Part shown: positions 1 to 4,683 of the stretch, piece after piece
Layout of the letters: each line of letters begins with the position of its first letter
How positions within the stretch are numbered: the stretch's first letter is position 1
Origin: QQUD01 sp039029915
GTDB lineage: Bacteria; Chloroflexota; Anaerolineae; Promineifilales; Promineifilaceae
Reading direction: 5' to 3'
DNA length: 14,155 bases
Assembly: GCA_039029915.1 (NCBI GenBank)
Contig: JBCCFD010000181.1
Location: forward strand, 1 to 14,155
Notes under the pieces: model-generated
The model's input: only the letters and a program-made list of their open reading frames with translations
Database searches by the model: none
Told to the model about the DNA's origin: nothing
Program-made: the position numbers and the translations under genes

Positions 1-2
1 CG

Positions 3-1070
3 ATCATCGCGTCAGGGATTGGTGTGACGCCCGTTGTATTCGGCCGTTTACTCAGCGTTCGCAGTGCGGCTGGGCTTCTCACCCCGGTTTTTGGCAATCT
101 TGCCGAACGGCGAGGATACAGGGTGACATTACCAACCATTCTGTTTTGTGGGGCAATTGGGGCGTTTCTTTTTGCAAACGGCCGGTCACCCATTGTTGTC
201 CTGCCGGCTATTTTTATCATGGGTATTGGTATCACCACATTTCAACCGATGCTCGTCGCCTATTCCAGCGAGGCTATTCCGCAAAAATATCGGGCACGAG
301 GGATGGGAATTATTGAGTATGGCTGGGCGTTAGCCAGCATTGTTGGCGTGTTTACGGTTGGACGACTGCTCGAAGTAAGTGGTTGGCAGCTCCCTCTGAT
401 GATCTTGGGAGCCGGATTAGGCCTCATGGGTGTTGTTTTTTGGCTCATTCTACGCAAACAGCCTGATTTAGATGATTCTCCTCCTATTTCATTAAAAGAA
501 CAGTTTACCATCACCGAAAACCGAGCCGCGGCATTTGCAGGCATTGCGATTCAAGCACTTATTGTTTTTTCAGGGCTCCACTTTTTCATTTCGTACAGTA
601 TCTGGCTTGTCAATGATTATCAATTTGATGCTCTCCAGTTGGCATCCGTAGTCTTAGCCTTTGGCTTCGTTGATTTAATGGGAAGCGGGTTAGTGAGCGC
701 TTTACTCGATCGACTTGGACGGCAAAGAGGCATTATTTTAGGTGGAAGCCTGGCGGGACTTCTATTTTTATTGATGGGGCCCTTGGCGACAATTGGACTG
801 ACAGTTGCCTTAGGCCTACTGCTTGTCGGACGCTTCCTATTTGAATTTTCTATTGTGACCGGCCTGATCATCGTTAGCGAACAATCCCCTAGCCAGCGAA
901 GTCGCGTCATGTCAATCACGGGGTTTGTAACAACGTTTAGTCAAGCGGCTGCCGGACTTACCGGACCGTTGGCTGTTGAGCTATTTGGCCTCAATGGTTT
1001 AACGGTTCCTTCTGCTGTTGGATTTCTCATTTCTGCAGTATTAGGTTGGCTATTTATCAAGAACCAATAA
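3..1070 (+). CDS. MFS transporter, N-terminus cut by window edge
   Basis: Major facilitator superfamily permease of the inner membrane; substrate unknown. The reading frame is open to the first base of the window, so the gene starts upstream; a GTG at 24 is in frame but would leave the protein short of its first membrane segment. About 355 residues are visible against a usual 390-420. I see about 11 hydrophobic segments. The cytoplasmic motif A between helices 2 and 3 is visible just before position 120 (G-N-L-A-E-R-R-G), with a degenerate copy between the two halves of the protein (S-A-L-L-D-R-L-G-R, near 690-720), as expected for the two-fold MFS repeat. The next gene, also an MFS protein, begins 6 bp downstream, so the two are probably co-transcribed. 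Nothing links it directly to the ascorbate-type locus further along. Family is confident; substrate is not predictable. Confidence 0.85.
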   Translation: MIASGIGVTPVVFGRLLSVRSAAGLLTPVFGNLAERRGYRVTLPTILFCGAIGAFLFANGRSPIVVLPAIFIMGIGITTFQPMLVAYSSEAIPQKYRARGMGIIEYGWALASIVGVFTVGRLLEVSGWQLPLMILGAGLGLMGVVFWLILRKQPDLDDSPPISLKEQFTITENRAAAFAGIAIQALIVFSGLHFFISYSIWLVNDYQFDALQLASVVLAFGFVDLMGSGLVSALLDRLGRQRGIILGGSLAGLLFLLMGPLATIGLTVALGLLLVGRFLFEFSIVTGLIIVSEQSPSQRSRVMSITGFVTTFSQAAAGLTGPLAVELFGLNGLTVPSAVGFLISAVLGWLFIKNQ

Positions 1071-1076
1071 CACATT

Positions 1077-2303
1077 ATGATTAAAAAACGGCCGTTTCTC
1101 CTCCTCTGGATCATTAATATCACCACCACGCTGGCCCTTGAGCTATTTTTCGTCACCATTTTAGTAGCCGTCTTTGAAGAAACCTCATCAACGCTACAGG
1201 CGGCAGGCACGATGGTGGCCCGCATGTTGCCATCATTTCTGTTGGGGCCAATCGCAGGGGTCTTAGTCGACCGTTACCCGCGCAAAAACGTGCTGATTAG
1301 CATGGACATCTTACGCATCTTGCTCATTGGGTTTGCCATCTGGTTAACGCAATCAGGGGAATCTGTGCCAATTTTAGGTAGCTATCTTGTGTTAGCCGGG
1401 TTAGCAACAGCAGATGTATTTCATCGGCCCGCGCGTATCTCCTTGATTCCGTCGCTGGTCGAGCAGGATGAGCTGGTTAGAGCGAACAGCTTCATCATGG
1501 CAACGAATCAAATCGTGCTGGCGGTTTCATATACAGTTGGTGGCTGGCTTATCCAATTTTTCCCGCTCCAAAATATTGTCATCGGCATTCTGATCTTGCT
1601 CATTTTAGCGATTATTGCGGCCGTTTTTATGGTGGTGCCTAAACGAATTACAACAGATGAAGCGGAAGAAGAGCAGGAATCTGTTTGGGAGGCGTTTATC
1701 TCTGGTTGGCGATATTTGCGGGGACATCCTTTGGCACGACCGTTAACCATTATGGAAACGATTGAACACGTGCCGCACGGCATCTGGACCGGAGCGTTAT
1801 TACTGGCCTTTACGGTGCAAGCGCTTCAGGGAGATACTACCGATTGGGGGTATCAGGTGACGGGTTACTTTAGCGGCATGATTGTTGGGTCAATCATCGC
1901 CTTGGGCATGGAAAAGCGGCTCAACCAATTACCAGGGCGTATTATTGTCCTAACGGCCGTACTCGTTGGTGGCATGACGCTCATTTTTGCCGCCAGTCCC
2001 AATGTTTGGTTCGCGGCCTTTGTGGCCTTTTTATTTGGACCCCCCTTTGCAATCCGTGACGTCGCTCAAGATTCATTATTGCAGGCTACCGTCGAAAAAG
2101 AGCAACTCGGCCGCGTTTATGCCACGCGAGAAATGCTGCGGAATGTTGTGTTTATGTTTGCCGGACTGTTCTTTGCGTGGCTCTCCGACTTTATGGCAAT
2201 TCGGCTAATCTATGTGATTGGCGGGATCATTTACATCTTCACCAGCATCTATGCCGTTTCAAACAGGGCGATCCGCACCAGCCAAATTAAAGAAGCGACC
2301 TAA
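1077..2303 (+). CDS. MFS transporter (MFS_3/EntS-like exporter type)
   Basis: A complete 408-residue MFS permease with about 12 hydrophobic segments. The loop between helices 2 and 3 carries a clear motif A (G-P-I-A-G-V-L-V-D-R-Y-P-R-K). This form, with R-Y-P-R-K, is common in the MFS_3 group that includes EntS-like siderophore and drug exporters, so export of a small molecule is the more likely job (inference). A central cytoplasmic loop rich in Glu (E-A-E-E-E-Q-E-S, about residues 195-205) separates the two six-helix halves. The ATG at 1077 follows the preceding MFS stop by 6 bp and has no strong Shine-Dalgarno sequence, so translation may be coupled. The first codons contain one copy of the ACGGCCGT palindrome (1088-1095). 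The gene ends 5 bp from the stop of the convergent regulator with no visible hairpin between them. Confidence 0.85.
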   Translation: MIKKRPFLLLWIINITTTLALELFFVTILVAVFEETSSTLQAAGTMVARMLPSFLLGPIAGVLVDRYPRKNVLISMDILRILLIGFAIWLTQSGESVPILGSYLVLAGLATADVFHRPARISLIPSLVEQDELVRANSFIMATNQIVLAVSYTVGGWLIQFFPLQNIVIGILILLILAIIAAVFMVVPKRITTDEAEEEQESVWEAFISGWRYLRGHPLARPLTIMETIEHVPHGIWTGALLLAFTVQALQGDTTDWGYQVTGYFSGMIVGSIIALGMEKRLNQLPGRIIVLTAVLVGGMTLIFAASPNVWFAAFVAFLFGPPFAIRDVAQDSLLQATVEKEQLGRVYATREMLRNVVFMFAGLFFAWLSDFMAIRLIYVIGGIIYIFTSIYAVSNRAIRTSQIKEAT

Positions 2304-2308
2304 AAAAT

Positions 2309-3265
2309 TTAATTTTCCGTTTCATCCAAAGCCAAGACTCGCTTCGCCGCCTGATCGTCAGTGATGAGAATGTCGATATAACGGCCGTTTAAAGCGCCGT
2401 AAATCGCGCGCGCCTTCTCTTCCGAACCAGCAATGGCAATCACCGTCTCAATCTCGCGCAACGACTCGATGCCAATACTAATGACGCGGCGATTATAGGC
2501 CACGTCAAGCACCTCACCATCTGCCCCAAAATGCTCAGCACACATATGCCCCACTGCCCCGCGACTGCGCAAAAACGCTAAATCTTTCCGGTTTAAATAG
2601 CCCGTCCAAATGGAACCAAAATCCTGAGAATCATGGGCTCCAATCCCGAGCACTACGGCATCCGCATTTCGTCCAAGCACTAGTGTGTCTCTAACGTTTG
2701 GCTCCTTCAAAAGGAGGTCACGTGTTTGCTCACTTTCTACAATCATTGGGGTGTACAAATACCGATAATCAGCACTGTACGCGTTCGCCAGTTGACGCAC
2801 AAGGTCGGGCCCTTCAATCAAAGGATTGCCCATCCCCAACACGCCCAAAATTTGGACAACCGTCATATTAATGCGCTTGCTGGGCACAAGCTGTTCAATA
2901 AGAGCGGCCAGGGAACGGCCGTATGACACCCCCAGCACCATATCCTCTCTGACAAATTCATCCAAAAAATCGGCCGCTAAAATGCCGAGCCCTTGCAGCA
3001 CTTCATCAGGCGTTCTATCAAACCCTCTGAGAACATGGGCCTCTCTTATTTGAAACTTTTTGAGCAGCTGACGCTCCAGCTCGTAGTCTCGTTTCCACGG
3101 GTAATTTATCATCACCCGAACAACACCGGTTTCCCGTGCCTCTTGCAACAATCGAGATACCGTTGAGCGTGATGTGTTTAAACGACGCCCAATTTCGGCT
3201 TGCGTTAAATTTTGTTCGTAATAAAGGCGCGATGCTTGCACCAATAGCTTTTCATGTGTTAACAA
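2309..3265 (-). CDS. SorC-family sugar-responsive transcriptional regulator
   Basis: Transcription factor of 318 residues. The N-terminus has a helix-turn-helix (about residues 20-43: L-T-Q-A-E-I-G-R-R-L-N then S-R-S-T-V-S-R-L-L), followed by a long sugar-phosphate-binding domain of the SorC/DeoR-type fold, a relative of the phosphosugar isomerase fold (for example S-Y-G-R-S-L-A-A-L near 114-122 and G-V-L-G-M-G-N-P-L near 140-149). Family members bind a phosphorylated sugar and respond at operators near the promoter. The start is a TTG at 3265-3263; an SD-like AGGTGAGG lies about 5 nt upstream of it, and an in-frame stop lies just beyond, so no longer form is likely. It is divergent from the UlaG-like gene, with repeats in the shared control region that make good operators. 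In E. coli the ula operon is governed by UlaR, a DeoR/GlpR-type protein, so this would be a different regulator on an equivalent pathway. Its effector is probably a pathway phosphate ester (inference). Confidence 0.9.
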   Translation of the reverse strand: MLTHEKLLVQASRLYYEQNLTQAEIGRRLNTSRSTVSRLLQEARETGVVRVMINYPWKRDYELERQLLKKFQIREAHVLRGFDRTPDEVLQGLGILAADFLDEFVREDMVLGVSYGRSLAALIEQLVPSKRINMTVVQILGVLGMGNPLIEGPDLVRQLANAYSADYRYLYTPMIVESEQTRDLLLKEPNVRDTLVLGRNADAVVLGIGAHDSQDFGSIWTGYLNRKDLAFLRSRGAVGHMCAEHFGADGEVLDVAYNRRVISIGIESLREIETVIAIAGSEEKARAIYGALNGRYIDILITDDQAAKRVLALDETEN

Positions 3266-3280
3266 AAGAACCTCACCTAT

Positions 3281-3302
3281 ATCCTGAACAATATTTCAGG
3301 AT
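3281..3302. promoter_or_regulatory. Perfect 8-bp inverted repeat at the regulator's 5' end
   Basis: The arms are ATCCTGAA (3281-3288) and TTCAGGAT (3295-3302), separated by six bases (CAATAT). The repeat covers the expected transcription start of the regulator gene and lies just upstream of its ribosome binding site. It is a good candidate for an autoregulatory operator; a short 5'-UTR hairpin is the alternative. The repeat is seen directly; its function is inferred. Confidence 0.55.
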
Positions 3303-3306
3303 TTTC

Positions 3307-3333
3307 ATTATACTCCACCCGCAATTTGGTCAA
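3307..3333 (-). promoter_or_regulatory. Probable promoter of the SorC-family regulator
   Basis: On the minus strand a perfect TATAAT -10 box lies at 3312-3307, with TTGACC at 3333-3328 as the -35 box. The spacer is 15 bp, shorter than the ideal 17, so the -35 assignment is less certain than the -10. The predicted start falls inside the inverted repeat 3281-3302. Confidence 0.5.
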
Positions 3334-3347
3334 TTTATCTATATTCT

Positions 3348-3356
3348 TGCACATAT
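3348..3356 (+). promoter_or_regulatory. Upstream copy of the TGCACATAT box
   Basis: This 9-bp word is identical to the left arm of the repeat at 3412-3444 and shares flanking bases with it (ATTC before it, T after it). Its centre is 64 bp from the centre of that arm, about six helical turns, and lies about 60 bp upstream of the predicted start of the catabolic operon. It may be an auxiliary operator that allows looping or cooperative binding (inference). Confidence 0.45.
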
Positions 3357-3377
3357 TCTCAAATCTCTTTGTTCACA

Positions 3378-3406
3378 TTGACACAAAATGGGTCGCTCGG
3401 TATCAT
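3378..3406 (+). promoter_or_regulatory. Sigma-70-type promoter of the catabolic operon
   Basis: A consensus -35 box TTGACA (3378-3383) is followed by a 17-bp spacer and TATCAT (3401-3406), one mismatch from TATAAT. The predicted transcription start, about 3413, falls on the first arm of the TGCACATAT inverted repeat. This leaves a 5'-UTR of about 70 nt before the UlaG-like gene. Confidence 0.7.
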
Positions 3407-3411
3407 CATTC

Positions 3412-3444
3412 TGCACATATTGCCACATTATGGTCATATGTGCA
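3412..3444. promoter_or_regulatory. Candidate operator: TGCACATAT inverted repeat over the start site
   Basis: Perfect 9-bp arms TGCACATAT (3412-3420) and ATATGTGCA (3436-3444) are separated by 15 bp. They lie from about +1 to +32 of the predicted operon transcript, the classical place for a repressor site. With the copy at 3348-3356 there are three identical 9-mers within 97 bp, far more than chance. The SorC-family protein encoded next door is the obvious binder, but this is inferred. An RNA hairpin with a 15-nt loop is the alternative. Confidence 0.6.
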
Positions 3445-3485
3445 AGGAGAAAACCCATTGAAACAAATAATCACGGAGAAAAATA

Positions 3486-4556
3486 ATGAATGTTAACGAG
3501 ATCACCCGTGAGTCTTGGCTGCTAAGCCAATTTCCGCTGTGGGGAACATGGCTCAATGAAGAAATAGAAAACGAACAGGTAAAACCGGGCACTTTTGCCA
3601 TGTGGTGGCTCGGTTGCACCGGGATCTGGGTTAAAACAGAAGGAAATACCAACCTATGCTTTGATTTATGGGTCAAGAGCGGCAAGAGAACCCAAAAGAA
3701 AAAGGAAATGCGTAAAGGCCATCAGCACATACGCGCCATTGGTGTTCAAGCATTGCAACCCAATCTTAGAAACTCTGTTTGCGTGCTCGACCCATTTGCA
3801 ATTAAAGAGTTGAGCGCCCTGCTAGCCACACACGACCACGGCGACCATATCGATCCCCACGTGGCCGCTGCCGTCATGCAAAACTGTGACGCCTCCGTCC
3901 CCTTCATTGGCCCACAAACCTGTGTCGATCTATGGACCAGCTGGGGTGTACCAGCGGACCGTTGCATCACCGTAAAGCCCGGTGATACCTTAACGATTGG
4001 TGATATCGAGCTGGTCGTACTAGATTCATTTGATAGAACTGAACTCGTCACCGCCCCACCCAACAATCCAGAGATCGTTTTGAAAGAATCTCCTATTCAA
4101 GATATGGGCACAAAAGCAGTTAACTACTTAATTAAAACGCCGGGCGGCAATCTTTACCACAGTGGTGACTCTCATTACTCCAACTGGTATGCCAAACACG
4201 GCAAAGACCACGACATCCACGTAGCCTTAGGCTCTTTTGGTGACAATCCCATCGGCATGACCGACAAAATGACCTCTATCGATCTCCTAAAAATGGCTGA
4301 ATGCCTGCAGTGCGAAGTCATCATTCCGGTCCATCACGATATTTGGACCAATTTCCAAGCAGACCCCAATGAAATTTTAGTGCTTTGGAATATGCGTAAG
4401 TATCGTCACCAATATGGCTTTGAGCCGTACATTTGGCAGGTCGGTGGCAAGTACGTTTATCCAAATGACAAAGGGCGTCTTCAATTTAACTATCGTCGAG
4501 GATTTGAAGATGCGTTTATCAGTGAACCAGACTTGCCCTTCAAGTCACTCTTATAA
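3486..4556 (+). CDS. ulaG: L-ascorbate-6-phosphate lactonase (UlaG-like)
   Basis: Metal-dependent hydrolase of the metallo-beta-lactamase superfamily, expected to open the lactone of L-ascorbate 6-phosphate to 3-keto-L-gulonate 6-phosphate in the cytoplasm. The protein has 356 residues; E. coli UlaG has about 354. It matches the family nearly end to end as I recall it: I-T-R-E-S-W near the N-terminus, F-A-M-W-W-L-G-C-T-G-I-W, the metal motif H116-D-H118-G-D120-H121, then Y-H-S-G-D-S-H-Y-S-N-W-Y-A-K-H-G, and I-P-V-H-H-D-I-W-T-N-F-Q-A-D-P. The C-terminus E-P-D-L-P-F-K-S also agrees. The ATG at 3486 follows a GGAGA at 3475-3479. It is the first gene of the operon, downstream of the promoter at 3378-3406 and the candidate operator. 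The specific assignment is strong because neighbouring genes encode the next three steps. Confidence 0.93.
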   Translation: MNVNEITRESWLLSQFPLWGTWLNEEIENEQVKPGTFAMWWLGCTGIWVKTEGNTNLCFDLWVKSGKRTQKKKEMRKGHQHIRAIGVQALQPNLRNSVCVLDPFAIKELSALLATHDHGDHIDPHVAAAVMQNCDASVPFIGPQTCVDLWTSWGVPADRCITVKPGDTLTIGDIELVVLDSFDRTELVTAPPNNPEIVLKESPIQDMGTKAVNYLIKTPGGNLYHSGDSHYSNWYAKHGKDHDIHVALGSFGDNPIGMTDKMTSIDLLKMAECLQCEVIIPVHHDIWTNFQADPNEILVLWNMRKYRHQYGFEPYIWQVGGKYVYPNDKGRLQFNYRRGFEDAFISEPDLPFKSLL

Positions 4557-4601
4557 CTGTAAAGTGAACGAAACATTTCATATTTCAAGGAGGTGGCATA
4601 T

Positions 4602-4682
4602 TTGAAATTGGGAGATGATTATTTTTTAAATAGCTTGTTGATAATTGTAAATTTACCCAGATGGGTGAAGGAGTGGAAGTGA
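4602..4682 (+). CDS. Possible 26-residue leader ORF before the binding protein
   Basis: A TTG codon at 4602 follows AAGGAGGTG (4587-4595), a near-perfect complement of the 16S rRNA 3' end, with an ideal gap of 8 nt. The frame stays open for 26 codons and stops at TGA 4680-4682, one base before the ATG of the solute-binding lipoprotein (TGA-A-ATG). The predicted product begins M-K-L-G-D-D-Y, has a short hydrophobic centre (F-L-N-S-L-L-I-I-V) and ends R-W-V-K-E-W-K. It matches nothing I recognise. The downstream gene has its own weaker AAGGAG (4668-4673) inside this ORF, so reading the ORF could open or couple that start. The ribosome binding site and frame are seen directly; that it is translated is inferred, and a chance ORF of this length is possible. 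Confidence 0.45.
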   Translation: MKLGDDYFLNSLLIIVNLPRWVKEWK

Positions 4683-4683
4683 A

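Noticed and set aside
24..26. GTG at 24 as true start of the first MFS gene
   Set aside because: The frame is open to the window edge and the first membrane helix would be lost; the gene is cut by the edge.
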